From Paulinella micropora (taxonomy: Eukaryota > Cercozoa > Imbricatea > Euglyphida): DNA of 64,000 bases. Under the pieces are notes generated by a model, which worked only from the letters and a program-made list of their open reading frames with translations, ran no database searches and was not told the DNA's origin. The stretch covers positions 377,752-441,751 of the forward strand of contig BJOX01000241.1 of assembly GCA_009731375.1 (NCBI GenBank). The letters are read 5' to 3'. This document shows, in pieces, positions 23,553-33,797 of the stretch; position 1 is the stretch's first letter; the number at the start of each line of letters is the position of its first letter. A program made the translations under genes and the position numbers.

Positions 23553-23795
23553 ATGTCAGGCAATGACACAAAACCGAACCGATTCAGGATTTCAAAAGGT
23601 TGTGTAATGGTTAAGAATAATGAAAAAAGACCTATGGTGAGAGTTCAATGGAGAGAAGGAGGAAAAGTTATGTGTAAGAGTTTCAGCATAGAAAAAAGCA
23701 AATCAAAAGAGCAAGCATTGGAAGAAGCAAATAAATATCATAAAGAATTTGTAATACCTACATATAAAAAATGGAAAATAAATTACGACAATTAA
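23553..23795 (+). CDS. AP2-like DNA-binding protein (interrupted by TAA)
   Basis: 80 residues. The middle (MVRVQWREGGKVMCKSFSIE, then KEQALEEANKYHKE) resembles the three-strand plus helix AP2/ERF-type fold found in plant regulators and in integrase or homing endonuclease arms. The start follows CATATATAATG, a TATA-like motif abutting the ATG. The TAA at 23793 is followed in the same frame by a 71-codon open stretch with a zinc finger (23796-24009), so the ancestral protein was probably one AP2-zinc-finger regulator. Family call by pattern only. Confidence 0.5.
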   Translation: MSGNDTKPNRFRISKGCVMVKNNEKRPMVRVQWREGGKVMCKSFSIEKSKSKEQALEEANKYHKEFVIPTYKKWKINYDN

Positions 23796-24009
23796 AGAAC
23801 AGCAATTAAAAATGAAAAAATCAAGAAATGGATAATCAAAAGTTATAGTTGTGAATGTGGAGCAGAGATTACAAATGGAAGTAAATGTAAACACAGAAGA
23901 ACAGCAAAGCATTTTAAAAATGTAAAATCATTTAAAGAAATAAATAATATTACAATAAAAGATGACAGCTATTCTACGACAGGCGGACAAGGAACTGAAG
24001 GAACTATAT
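23796..24009 (+). pseudogene. Zinc-finger extension of the AP2-like protein
   Basis: Reads on in the same frame after the TAA: a basic linker and then YSCECGAEITNGSKCKHRRT...AKH, a Cys-x-Cys...His-x4-His finger like that of the miniprotein at 6759-6923. It has no ATG of its own. It ends at TAA 24007-24009 and overlaps the next gene's start at 23962 in another frame. Confidence 0.45.
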
Positions 24010-24529
24010 AACAAACATTTTCCAGAAGCACAAGCGGAAGACACAAGATTTAAGGTATATACAAAAAAAGAAACCCTTCAAAGATACAGCAAGGCAATTA
24101 AGTTTTGGACAGAGCAAAGAGATAAAGCATTATCTGAACCTTCAACTTCTTTAAATATCTGTAAATGGAGAATATGTGATGAAGCAGTTGAGGAACTGAT
24201 TACAAATGGAAGTAAATGTAAACACAGAAGAACAGCAAAGCATTTTAAAAATGTAAAATCATTTAAAGAAATAAATAATATTACAATAAACGATGACAGC
24301 TATTCTACGACAGGCGGACAAGGAACTGAAGGAACTATATAACAAACATTTTCCAGAAGCACAAGCGGAAGACACAAGATTTAAGGTATATACAAAAAAA
24401 GAAACCCTTCAAAGATACAGCAAGGCAATTAAGTTTTGGACAGAGCAAAGAGATAAAGCATTATCTGAACCTTCAACTTCTTTAAATATCTGTAAATGGA
24501 GAATATGTGATGAAGCAGTTGAGGAACTA
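23868..24529. repeat. 331-bp tandem duplication
   Basis: 23868-24198 and 24199-24529 are near-identical (e.g. AAAAGATGACAGC vs AAACGATGACAGC). The duplication copies the zinc-finger end and most of the next gene, producing a chimeric 126-residue frame and a second complete 90-residue frame. Confidence 0.9.
23962..24342 (+). CDS. Hypothetical protein, chimeric copy of the next gene
   Basis: The first 80 residues equal those of 24293-24565. Then, at the duplication joint, the frame enters the zinc-finger sequence (ITNGSKCKHRRTAKHF) and ends in TGGQGTEGTI. This is most likely an accidental product of the tandem duplication. Confidence 0.4.
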   Translation: MTAILRQADKELKELYNKHFPEAQAEDTRFKVYTKKETLQRYSKAIKFWTEQRDKALSEPSTSLNICKWRICDEAVEELITNGSKCKHRRTAKHFKNVKSFKEINNITINDDSYSTTGGQGTEGTI

Positions 24530-24565
24530 ATTAAGGGCTATGATAATGCTGAATTAAAGAAGTAA
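24293..24565 (+). CDS. Hypothetical protein (90 aa)
   Basis: MTAILRQADKELKELYNKHF, then basic/acidic helical sequence (KETLQRYSKAIKFWTEQRDK) and CKWRICDEAVEELIKGYDNA. Soluble and helical, no recognised domain. This is the intact copy after the tandem duplication. No counterpart is seen in copy E. Confidence 0.5.
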   Translation: MTAILRQADKELKELYNKHFPEAQAEDTRFKVYTKKETLQRYSKAIKFWTEQRDKALSEPSTSLNICKWRICDEAVEELIKGYDNAELKK

Positions 24566-24600
24566 AATCATTTAAAGAAATAAACATTATTACATATACA

Positions 24601-24672
24601 ATGGGGAGGCAAAAAAAAAAATCTTACAATTGAAGACAGACAAAAAGCAACGAAAAGTATATTTACCAAACA
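24601..24672 (+). pseudogene. Remnant of the small MGR-type basic gene
   Basis: ATGGGGAGGC after ACATATACA corresponds to ATGGGTAGAACC after AATATACA at 41939. A run of 11 A shifts the frame; read in the shifted frame it continues LTIEDRQKATKSIF, similar to the other copy's TDEEIRQKNSERM. It is truncated where the next gene begins. Confidence 0.45.
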
Positions 24673-25071
24673 ATGGAGACACATACTTATAACGGCAAAG
24701 TCTATAGGTTGGATAAATTTAGGGAATATAAAATCAATTATGAGATTAAATCAATCAGGGGTCAGGATGTGCTATATATCAAACCGAAGGAAAGGAAGTA
24801 TAATATAGATACACAGACAGCCCAAAATGACTTAAATCAAGTAAGAGGCGCTGTGTATTTTGAGCACCACACTATACCAATAGCACCGCCCTTACCAAAC
24901 TTTGAAGAAAAGAAAGAGAGAAAAGAAAATTTCAAAGACTTGATGCGGTATGGGAATTACGAAATCAAGCGAGATGACAGAAAGGAACACAAATTAGGAA
25001 TTAACGAAAGTATTTATTCGGTTAGGTTGAATAGAGAAACTTTCGTTCATTTACTATGCGAGATGTTATAA
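24673..25071 (+). CDS. Conserved proviral protein upstream of PolB
   Basis: 132 residues. Aligns with the 42264 gene of copy E: (Y/W)xLxKxxEx-IxxxIxxxxLY(I/V)K near the start, PxP..E in the middle, and LGINESIYSVRLN against LPVGQSLYNVKIN near the end. It lies just before the PolB N-terminal region in both copies and may be the extreme N-terminus of PolB, separated by a stop, or a distinct partner. No enzymatic motif. Confidence 0.5.
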   Translation: METHTYNGKVYRLDKFREYKINYEIKSIRGQDVLYIKPKERKYNIDTQTAQNDLNQVRGAVYFEHHTIPIAPPLPNFEEKKERKENFKDLMRYGNYEIKRDDRKEHKLGINESIYSVRLNRETFVHLLCEML

Positions 25072-25087
25072 GATTTGTGATATTATT

Positions 25088-28000
25088 TTGAATGATTTTC
25101 TCAAAAGACAAAATCCAAATAATATGGTTAATTTAGGGATTGAGTTTGTAGATTATTATGGAAAGGTATTTACGGGACTTCATAAGATTAATCAAATTTC
25201 TGTGGATGATGTCTTAGAAAGATTGTCAAGAATATTTCAGAGCAACGAATTTTTATATACAGACGAAAAAGGCATTAATTGAGATAAATTGAGGTTTGTA
25301 TTAAAATCTGTTAAGATGCCGACCGGCGGGACAAGGCTACAGGTTTTGAATAAATTAGATGTTTATAAAAAGAAAGGAGCAATTTAAATAAAAAATGACG
25401 ACAAAATATGCTTAAGAAAAACATCCTAAATACAACGATTTATTTAGGGGGCGAAAAATTCAAGAGGAGTTAGCCAAAGAACTACACAACAAAGCAAATG
25501 TAATTGAGGATGTGTGCGGTATTCCAGAAATTAATACCATTGCTGATTTCATTAAGTATAATTTGGTTATTGTTGAATTCCCTGACAAAATCGTTTGTAA
25601 AACAGAACTTGAAGATGAGAAAGGAGAACGGCTTACAAACCTATACATTCTTAAAACAGAAGGCCAATACGATGCCATAACTAAGAAATTCTTTTTTCCT
25701 ACCAATTCTTTTTTCCTACCATAGATTTCATATGTGAATTATGTTTCAGAGGCTATATGGAAAGACACGCTTGTGAAAGTAAATATGGTATCTGTGAAAC
25801 AAAAGGATTTTTAGGTATTAATGACAGAAGTGAATGGAAGGAATGTCATTCCTGCTGTAGAAACTTTCCTAATAAGCAATGCTTTAAAATCATAAAGGAA
25901 CTACTTGTGATATCAAAGCGAGATGTAAGGGATGTGGCTTAAACTACCGGAAGAAGGATATTCATAAGTGCGGGTATGCTAAGTGCCGTAATTGTAAGGA
26001 ACTGAAACCGCTTGAACATCAATGCGAGATTACAAAGAAAGAAATCTTACAGCCTTCTGAGAAATACATATTCTTTGATTTTGAAGCTACACAGGACACT
26101 GGCGAGCATATCGTAAATTACACGGAAAGCCAGTATTTTGATGAAAAGCAATTACCTGTTATTTAATTATTATCCATAAGAATATTAAAGATTTCTGTGT
26201 GTGGGCTTTTGATATCAAGCACAGAGGCTATACATTCATAGCACACAATGCCAGAGGTTATGATTGTCAGTTTATACTTCGTTGGTTAGTTGAACAAAAT
26301 CAGACATCATTCGTTATTTATCAAGGCGGTAAAATTATGATGATGACGATTGGAAGCAACGGCAACAAATACCGCTTCATTGATAGTCTCAGTTTCTTGA
26401 CGATGCCCTTATCAGAGTTTCCTAAAACCTTTGGACTGGCAGAACTTAAAAAAGGTTTCTTTCCTCACTTCTTCAATACCGCTAAAAATAAAAACTATGT
26501 CGGAGTTATGCCACATAAGAAACATTACGGCTACGACACTATGAAAGAAGGTAAGAGAAAGGAGTTTATGGAATGGTATCAAGAGCAGGTAAGCAGTCAT
26601 AACCACTTTGATATGGCTAAGGAAATAGCAGAGTATTGTCATAGCGATGTTGATATTTTAAGAAAGGGCTGTATGGCTTTTAGAAAGCAGTTTTTAGAGT
26701 TCGGTATTGACCCTTTTCAATATACTACAATCGCGAGTTGTGTTATGGCCTTATACAGAGCAGACTATATGCCAGAGAACTCAATCGCTGTTTTGAAGGC
26801 GGAAAAACAGAACAGGATGACTTCAAGGGTATGTGTTGAATGGTTGGCTTACAGGGCAAGATTAGATAAGTTAGACATTAAACACGCATTCAATGGTGGT
26901 GAAAAATGTTTAATCTGTCTTGCACCAAAGTGTATGTGGATGGATGGGATGAGAAGAACAAAACCGCTTATGAGTTTTATGGGTGTCATTGGCACGGCTG
27001 TCAGAAATGCTTTAACAGAAGCACAATGAACATCAGGAAAAATAAAACTATGGGCGAACTACACAAGGAAACACAGATTAGAGAAAGACAATTAAAAGAA
27101 AAGGTCAGGGTGGTAGCCATATGGGAATGTGAATGGAGGATTATGAAAACAAGCGAAAGTTCAGCGGAAGACACAAACGAACGGATTATTGAACAGGAAG
27201 GCTTAATAGCACGAGAAGCAATGTTTGGGGGCAGAACAAATGCTTTAACTCTATATGGGAAAGCCAGACACAACAATGAATATGTGAACTAAATTGATGT
27301 ATTTTCATTATATCCGACCGTAATGTATTATGACCCATACCCCAGCGGGCACCACAGCATTCATAGACCAACTAATGAAGGAGAACAAAAAGATATGAAG
27401 AACAAAATTATCCAAAAGGAATATTTCGGATTAGCAAAAATTAAAATGCTACCGCCGAGAGAATTACTTCACTCCGTCTTACCTAAGGCCGACAGAGGTA
27501 AGATGATGTATTACTTATGTAATAAATGCGGAACAACCAACCAAAAGGGAGCATGTGAGCATACAGATAATGAACGAGCACTAACAGGCACTTGGGCTAC
27601 TCCTGAGATTTACAAAGCACTAGATAAGGGATACACGATATTGAAAGTTTATGAGGTACGGCACTGGGCAGAACAGAGCAACAGCCTTTTCAAGGAAAAC
27701 ATTAAGACTTTTACAAAAGTGAAGCAGGAAGCAAGCGGATACCCCGACGGCTGTATCACGGAAGAAGATAAAAACGAGTATATAAACAATATGGAAGCTA
27801 AGATGGGTGTTAGAATGGATAAAGATAAAATAGAGAAGAACTCAGGGCGGCGGGCGGTTGCTAAATTGTGCTTGAATTCATTGTGGGGGAAATTTGGAAA
27901 AAAGCAGAACAAAACACAAAACAAAATTATCAATGACAAGGATACTTTATACAAGGTCATAAATGATAAATCTGTTGATAACATTAATATCAATATTATC

Positions 28001-28711
28001 AATGACCAAATCATAGAAGTAAGTTATGAGTTGAAACAAGATGCTGTGAGCGACCCTATCAAAACAAATATTATTGTAGCTATCTTTACTACCGCACACG
28101 CCAGAATGAGACTTTATGGTAAAATGGATGAGCTTGGAGATAGAGTATTATACCACGACACAGACAGCATAATATATACTACAAATAAGGAAAATGGTGA
28201 AACTGATGTGGAAACAGGAGACTAATTAGGAGAATGGACAGACGAATTACACGGGGCTAAAATTAAGACATTTGTCGGAGGTGGCCCTAAATGTTATGGC
28301 TATCTATTAGACAACGGGAAAGCGAGTATGAAGGTGAAAGGATTCAGTATGAACTATGAAGCAACAAAGCCTTAAATCTCGTTAATATGTTTAGTGTGAT
28401 AAGTTGTGGATTGGATATCAAGGATACGAAGTTATTTGAAAGTGGTAATAAATAATTAGTTGGTTTATTAAAATCTGACGAAGAAAGATGTATCGCCAAA
28501 CGAATTGAGAATCAGGCAAGGTATTAATCGTAGAAAACAGCAAGATAACAAGAGACAAACAACAGAAAAAATAACGAGCGAATACTTAGAAAAAATATTC
28601 AGCTTTACTTACACTAAAAGAAATATTATAATATTCAGCTTTACTTACACTAAAAGAAATATTATAGGTATTGTAGATAATGCGATTGAAACTAGACCGT
28701 TTGGATATTAA
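25088..28711 (+). pseudogene. polB: Protein-primed family B DNA polymerase, Polinton type (copy C)
   Basis: In order: N-terminal region ending MPTGGTRLQ (25317-25345); a Cys/His zinc-ribbon cluster (25735-26020); exonuclease I FFDFEATQ (26071); exonuclease II IAHNARGYDCQF (26240); exonuclease III YCHSDVDIL (26634); motif A DVFSLYPTV (27296); motif B KLCLNSLWGKFG (27862); motif C YHDTDSIIY (28151); and a C-terminal FTYTKR block. All catalytic residues survive, but the frame is broken by several indels and by stops replacing sense codons: TAA at about 27290 just before motif A, and TAA at 28223 after motif C. A 36-bp tandem duplication (28594-28667) repeats the FSFTYTKRNII block. It would have replicated the element using a terminal protein. 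Non-functional as assembled. Confidence 0.85.
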
Positions 28712-28766
28712 TGATATTTGTGAATAAAATATTAATTAATTAATTTTTTCCATAAATTTTTTACCA

Positions 28767-28778
28767 GTCTATATAGAC
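28767..28778. promoter_or_regulatory. Palindrome GTCTATATAGAC before the ExoX-like gene
   Basis: Perfect 12-bp palindrome 2 bp before the ATG at 28781, inside a longer conserved string TTTTTACCAGTCTATATAG shared with copy E (46413-46424). A related GTCTATATAGATAC lies upstream of the 42264 gene. Candidate promoter or operator. Confidence 0.5.
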
Positions 28779-28780
28779 CG

Positions 28781-29069
28781 ATGACTACCCTTAATAGACT
28801 ATCTGAAAAATTCGAACAACTTTCAATTGAGAAGAATAAGGAATTCTTTTCAGTAAAAGATGTACAAAAAGATAATCGATGATGAAATTAAGGCAATCGA
28901 AAAAAGTAGAGAAGGAAAGCCAAAGATTATTTTTCCGTTTGGTAAATACTGAGGTAAGAAAATTCAAGATGTAGCAGTTATCGATAAGCCATATCTTAAA
29001 TGGGTTATGAAACAGCCGTGGTTTGAGAAATTTACAGACATTAAAAATGAAGTAAAAAAATATATGTAA
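28781..29069 (+). pseudogene. ExoX C-terminal-like domain protein (copy C)
   Basis: MTTLNRLSEKFEQLSIEKN, then after a frameshift IIDDEIKAIEKS and the domain FPFGKY-stop-GKKIQDVAVIDKPYLKWV. FGKYxGKxIxDVxxxDxxYLxW is the small module found after DnaQ/ExoX-type exonucleases and in phage proteins; alone it is probably a nucleic-acid-binding or adaptor domain. TGA replaces the Arg codon seen in copy E. Inactive here. Confidence 0.6.
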
Positions 29070-29096
29070 TAAAAATTATTTTGTAGTATATATAAG

Positions 29097-29510
29097 ATGA
29101 GCGAACTCAACACCAAACAGGACTACTTGAATGAAATTGAAAAATGGAACATTGACAGCGAAATAAAAAAGCCGACAATTAAATGGACTAAGCATGACAT
29201 TGTATCTTTCTATGAGCAATACAAACCCCATGATATGGCGGATAATGTAGAAGTCATTCTTCCTTCGACCGCGACATTACAAAAAATAATAAATGACGAG
29301 CAAAGCACTCCTTTTAAGGAAACCGATTTGAAAGAGAAAGGTATCACTGAAATTAAAGCAAATGTTGGTGAAGATATAGCGAATGCTACAGACGAAGGAT
29401 GTACAGCGAATGCTACAGACCAAGGATGTACAGCAAAGAATGTGAGCGAAGCCACTTGTGCGAGCGATGTTATTCGTGTTGTAAAAATAATATCAAAAAA
29501 AAAAAAGTAA
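29097..29510 (+). CDS. Conserved proviral protein, truncated (copy C)
   Basis: 137 residues, starting after TATATATAAGATG. The first ~85 residues match the 46757 protein (TKQDYLNEIEKWN, IKWTK.DIVSFYEQYKP, VEVILPSTA, IINDE.STPFK.TDLKE.GI). The middle has short Ala/Asn/Thr/Cys repeats (ATDEGCTANATDQGCTA). The C-terminal ExoX-like module of the other copy is lost: the frame ends in a poly(A) run (KKKK). Function unknown; possibly a virus-specific exonuclease accessory. Confidence 0.55.
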   Translation: MSELNTKQDYLNEIEKWNIDSEIKKPTIKWTKHDIVSFYEQYKPHDMADNVEVILPSTATLQKIINDEQSTPFKETDLKEKGITEIKANVGEDIANATDEGCTANATDQGCTAKNVSEATCASDVIRVVKIISKKKK

Positions 29511-29538
29511 AGTAAGTCAAATCAATCTTTTTTTTACT

Positions 29539-30759
29539 TCACTGATCCTCTATAAAGTTAGCAATAACATTAATACTATTACCACCACCAGCAGAAACTG
29601 ACTTCTGTGTGAATGTCAAAACATCGTTCGGTTTATTGAATATCGTAAGTTCTGAGATTAATCTGCTGATTAGAGCCAGCATTAACATAAATATTAAAAA
29701 TTGTTGTTCCGTTTGCGATAGCAGTTGCTTTTGTGTCTATATCTACAATTGAAGTTTTGGCATCAACATCAGCAAAACCCGCCCCTGTCAGTGTTTCGTT
29801 CAATACCATTCTGACGACATTAGCCTTAGTATCTTCATTTGTAATACTTATCAAAGATGGAAAGACATTTGAATAGTTGGTTAGGCTATTATTGAATAGT
29901 GCTTTATTCCTGATACTTAAAATGGGGCTTTCAGTTATATTACCTGCTTCACTCCCTTCCGCCGTATTTGTAATACTTGTATTAATAGTGTTGGTACCTT
30001 CAACAAACAAACTACAACTGGCTGTCTTCAGTCTTTGTATTCCAACTCCCACATTATTATTAAGAATTCGTGCTACAAATGGCAATGTACTATTCCGCAG
30101 ACTGACACCAGTGTTGGCATTTGCATACTTAATCGTATGGACTAATTGAAATTCGCCTGTCTTTGGATTTTCAATAGAAAACTTAATAGCACCAAAACCT
30201 AAGTATTGAAATTGAATTTGAAAACCTTTGTCCAGTCTAATACAGGCATATCTCCTGTTCCGTCGCACTGGTCATCCAAGTACGCTTGAAAAAATGCGTT
30301 TGGGGTTCCTCCTATACAATGTAGAATAATCATTCCTTCATCTCTAGTTTTGTAAAAGTAGAAACTATTAAATAATTCGATATCTCCGATACCTATCCAC
30401 GAATAATAATCTTCGGTTTCGTCCGTTGTCCGTAAAACAGTGAAACGGGCTACGACACCCATACCTGTGCGATATTTTAATCTTCTTTTGCTTACCATAA
30501 CGGCATCAGCGGTAACATTTTACTTCCGCCATATTATTATTAAACGAAACGGTCGCATTTGTGCTTCTGTTTTTGTCCATATCCGTGTACTAATGGTATA
30601 TGGAAAGATTTCCTGTAATACTGGTGTTAAGGAACTGGTTAGGGTTTCACCAAAAGCGGTCTTCATATGATTAGTTTCAATATGTCCATCATATCCGACT
30701 TTGACATTTACAAACTTTTCGTCGGGATTTTGTGCGATTAAGTTTCTCTGGTGAGGCAT
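29539..30759 (-). pseudogene. Virion surface/structural protein (copy C), frameshifted
   Basis: Starts at 30759 after CATATATAAGAA (MPHQRNLIAQNPDEKF...KTAFGETL...LTPVLQEIFPYTI.TRIW). It continues after a frameshift near 30530 with MVSKRRLKYRTGMGVVARFT and DYYSWIGIGD, after another near 30240 with FQIQFQYLGFGAIKFSIENP, and after a third near 29635 ends in DVLTFTQKSVS...NVIANFIEDQ. About 400 residues, beta-rich, no transmembrane segment. It is collinear with 47419-48663 and lies next to MCP, so a capsid, spike or penton role is likely. I do not recognise a named family. Confidence 0.6.
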
Positions 30760-30788
30760 TTCTTATATATGAAACAATTTTTTATTTT

Positions 30789-31955
30789 TTATTTTTTATT
30801 TTTTTTCCCCATCAAAATTTCAATTCTCTGAACAACAATAATAGTCCTCTGAAGAATAGCATAGGTATAATAATTCAAGGCGACATTTGAGATAGAAGAC
30901 CATTCATATCGTCGTTCGGTGTCCAATGATAGCCCTGCCACTTCATATCCATCTTCTTCTCTCTTGTCATGAAGAGGGCGGTTGTGATCCCAGAAATCAA
31001 CATGGAACCAGTTATATTTATAGACATTAGAGTTCAAAATAGATGAACCCTTAATTTTTTCCTTCAAAAACATATAGTCTTCATCGCGGGCACAAGTGAT
31101 ATCAAACTGCTGAATTCTATTACTATCCAAAAAAGTATAACATGAAATAATCTTGGCATCTGCTCGGTTGTCGCAATCAAATGCGGTGTTTGAACTTTCG
31201 GTATTATTAAATCCACTCGTGTAAATTCGGCGAATCCTCTCACCCTGCGAGCGGTTCATCTTCAAAACGAAGGAATGATTGGTATTTGCTCCACCTGGAA
31301 GAGCGGTCTTCCAAGAGAGCGGGTATTCGGTCTTGAACGAAAAGCCTTCACCTGCAATCTTTTGCTGAACACCCAAGATAACATTAGGGTCAGTTTCAAC
31401 GGCAAGAAAGAGGTTAAGGTTGGTAACCTCTGCGGGCTGTGCGGCCATCGTTGCTCCTGCTCCAACACTAAGAGCATCAGTTCCATAAAATATGGTTTTT
31501 TTCCTGCCCTCCCACACAATTCGCAAATCAAGAACTTCATTAAAACCGATAGTCTTATCAATTTCAAAAATTGTTCCAAAAAGCATTCCTAGAGGAATAG
31601 ACACATTGATAACATGATTATCCCCATTATCGGTTCCTCCTTCAAAATACTTAGCCTCCTCATAAGCAACATTAACAAAACTAGGAGCACCAGTTCCATC
31701 CGCAATAAGAGCATCATTATGACGGCGGGCTGTGATAGAAGGTTGTTGAAAGGTATTCTTTACCTCTCCCTTCAATGTAGTTACCAGTGCACGGAGGTTA
31801 TCTTTGACGGTGTTGATTTTTCCTTCAAGGTCGGTAAGTCCAGCATTTATATCTGCCGTAGCATTTCCAACTAGAGCAGTGTGTGCAGCAACATTTCCAA
31901 CTGCAGCAGTTGTATTACTCAAAGCATACAAATCGTCATATCGTTCAAGTTCCAT
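30789..31955 (-). CDS. Major capsid protein, C-terminal part (double jelly-roll type), detached from its N-terminus
   Basis: 388 open residues. After a helical, Ala/Thr/Asn-rich linker (residues 1-70) come TARRHNDALIAD, FVNVAYEEAKYFEGGTDNG, VSIPLGMLFGTIFEIDKTIG, FNEVLDLRIVWEG, NLNLFLAVE, SFVLKMNRSQGERIRRIYTSG, DSNRIQQFDIT, YKYNWFHVDFWDHNRPLHD and TYAILQRTI. This is the second jelly roll of a Polinton/PLV MCP. The apparent ATG at 31955 sits exactly at the edge of an inverted segment whose other end carries the MCP N-terminus on the plus strand (32817-33308). The same C-terminal part is at 48888-49880. Confidence 0.7.
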   Translation of the reverse strand: MELERYDDLYALSNTTAAVGNVAAHTALVGNATADINAGLTDLEGKINTVKDNLRALVTTLKGEVKNTFQQPSITARRHNDALIADGTGAPSFVNVAYEEAKYFEGGTDNGDNHVINVSIPLGMLFGTIFEIDKTIGFNEVLDLRIVWEGRKKTIFYGTDALSVGAGATMAAQPAEVTNLNLFLAVETDPNVILGVQQKIAGEGFSFKTEYPLSWKTALPGGANTNHSFVLKMNRSQGERIRRIYTSGFNNTESSNTAFDCDNRADAKIISCYTFLDSNRIQQFDITCARDEDYMFLKEKIKGSSILNSNVYKYNWFHVDFWDHNRPLHDKREEDGYEVAGLSLDTERRYEWSSISNVALNYYTYAILQRTIIVVQRIEILMGKKNKK

Positions 31956-32734
31956 TTACTATACCAACAGCAAAAATAGGATAACGGGGACAGACAGCGA
32001 CTTTACACACGAAGTCAATATGAAGGGGCTAGACAATCCCACACATTGTAAAATTCTTCATACCTATGTTCCGAAGTCGTATTATTCCGTCTCCAGTCCT
32101 TACAATACTTTTAAATTATCCGAAGACGGGTCTGATGCTTTAATTACGATACCTGAGGGCAACTACACAATGAACAACTTAAAAAATAAACTGGCAGAGG
32201 TGCTAACCGCAGACAGCCCCAACGACTTCACATACAATAACAAGCAACAATACCAACATAGAACCAGAAGATGGAAAATTAACATTCAGTGTGTCAGAGA
32301 TTAAAGGAATTCAACCGCAGTTTATATTTGATGGTGATACCCATATTCACGAGGTTATGGGGTTTGATAGAAATTCAACCTATTTCTTTGCCAATAATTT
32401 TATTAAATCGCCAAATGTAATTATTCTGACTGGAGAAAAAACTTTGTACCTTCAATCGGATTTTGTAAATGAAGGAGATAATCACGCGCTACAAGAAATA
32501 TACACCGCTAACGAAATTCCTTTTGGATCTGTTATCTATGACGGCTCTGGTAGCGAATACGGAAAAACATTATCGGCAAGTTCAAATAATGTATTTAGGT
32601 TTTACTTGACGGACGAAAACGACCAAGTGATTAATCTTAATGGTTTGGGCATGGTTATGACTTTATTAGTTTATCGTGAAACTAATTATGTTAATTTATT
32701 TAATTCATTCTTTAATTTGTTAAAGGCGAGGTAG
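31956..32734 (+). CDS. Minor capsid (penton-like) protein, frameshifted
   Basis: Begins at the inversion edge with IYYTNSKNRITGTDSDFTHE, a typical N-terminal segment of Polinton/PLV minor capsid proteins, followed by YVPKSYYSVSSPYNTFKL and the ITIPEGNYTMNNLKNKL strand-turn-helix. A frameshift near 32250 leads to FSVSEIKGIQPQFIFDG...THIHEVMGFDRNSTYF and ends LVYRETNYVNLFNSFFNLLK. No in-frame ATG remains at the proper place; upstream codons belong to the opposite-strand MCP. Predicted single jelly roll at capsid vertices. Role inferred from motifs and from its position beside MCP. Confidence 0.55.
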
Positions 32735-32816
32735 ATTAATTTTAGAATTCATTATTTTTTCTATACTTATATACTGGTGAATTAGTTAATTTACACTATT
32801 TCAAAAAAAGAAAAAA

Positions 32817-33308
32817 ATGCATGTCCAATATGGAGGAGAACTTACACACAGTCAGAGCGAGCTTATCCGCTGTAAGTATTCTCTCAATAAACTTACTGCC
32901 CGCGAAAGTCTTGCGGTTGTGCCGATTACCACTGTGGGGGGAATTGAATCAACTTTTGAAATTCCTACTCGTCCTTTGAAGCTTGCGAGGTCTGTGTTGC
33001 GATTTACTACACACCAAATCGGGAGGTAATGCTGGAAGATACAACCGAATTCCTATGGACTGTCTGTCAATGATTAAAACAACGAACTGCGAAGCCGAAG
33101 CGGGCAGTATCTGTGTAATCTTCAACATGTGGGTAATTACACTAAGATGATTTGGAAGCCTGAGATTTCCTATGATAGATTTATGGCATTGGATAACCAC
33201 GGGGCTGGGTCTGGTTATGGGTCTATGCTTCAAAAGTGTAATGCCCCAACTACTGTAGCCGTTCCTTCTACTGGACCGCCTTTACACTCCATTGTATTAT
33301 ACACATAA
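32817..33308 (+). pseudogene. Major capsid protein, N-terminal part, inverted and frameshifted
   Basis: MHVQYGGELTHSQSELIRCK, then FEIPTRPLKLARSVLRFTT, the first-strand signature of PLV capsid proteins. After a frameshift near 33012 it reads NAGRYNRIPMDCLSMIKTT and EAEAGSICVIFNMW, and after another near 33130 NYTKMIWKPEISYDRFMALD, GSMLQKCNAPTTVAVPST, ending shortly after the inversion breakpoint near 33296. It points away from its C-terminal half at 30789-31955. Turning 31956-33296 around would place the two halves in line and in frame. Confidence 0.65.
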
Positions 33309-33314
33309 TATTTT

Positions 33315-33797
33315 TTAGATGTATGTATCAAAATGTCCATATCCATTCTGTGCTTTTAATTTTTCCGCTTCTTCTTCTTTTAGGTCTGCGAAACCACTGG
33401 CAAATTTGAATTTAATACCTTTCGCTCTTTCCATTAAAAACCTCATCGAGCGCCAACCACACGTGTCTGTGGTATCACTTTGATTTTTAACCTTATTTAC
33501 TTTCATTAATAAATAACTCTCTGGATTACTTCGGTCAATTAGTCTTTTCATTTGTTGTTGAAAGTCTTCTGTTGGCTCGTAAAGTGCTAATGGGTCATAC
33601 ACTTCAACACTCCTGTCTTTATCTAGACTTATCCATACGGCGATCCAATGAGACCCCGCTTGTTTGTGATAATCTAAGTTCATAATAAACCCGTATCGCT
33701 TTCTGCTTCCGGGCTTCAACTTGTAGATTTCTTCACTGGCTATCGCTCCGAGATACCATCCATATTTTTTCATTATGTCATCTATTTCATTAGTCAT
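33315..33797 (-). CDS. Adenain-like (Ulp1/AVP-type) cysteine protease
   Basis: 160 residues. The His of GSHWIAVWIS, the acidic residue of SVEVYDPLA eight to twelve residues on, and a Cys in TDTCGWRSMRFLMER, with Gln upstream in KNQSDT, form the catalytic layout of the adenovirus/Polinton maturation protease. The length is close to the usual 150-200. The N-terminal half includes YGWYLGAIASEEIYKL, typical of the substrate arm. The gene is intact, on the minus strand, with its start touching the end of the upstream ORF, and is likely expressed with the packaging block. Confidence 0.75.
   Translation of the reverse strand: MTNEIDDIMKKYGWYLGAIASEEIYKLKPGSRKRYGFIMNLDYHKQAGSHWIAVWISLDKDRSVEVYDPLALYEPTEDFQQQMKRLIDRSNPESYLLMKVNKVKNQSDTTDTCGWRSMRFLMERAKGIKFKFASGFADLKEEEAEKLKAQNGYGHFDTYI

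Noticed and set aside
31804-31955. N-terminal extension of the minor capsid frame upstream of 31956
   Set aside because: This stretch is the antisense of well-conserved MCP codons; the open frame upstream of the inversion edge is coincidental.
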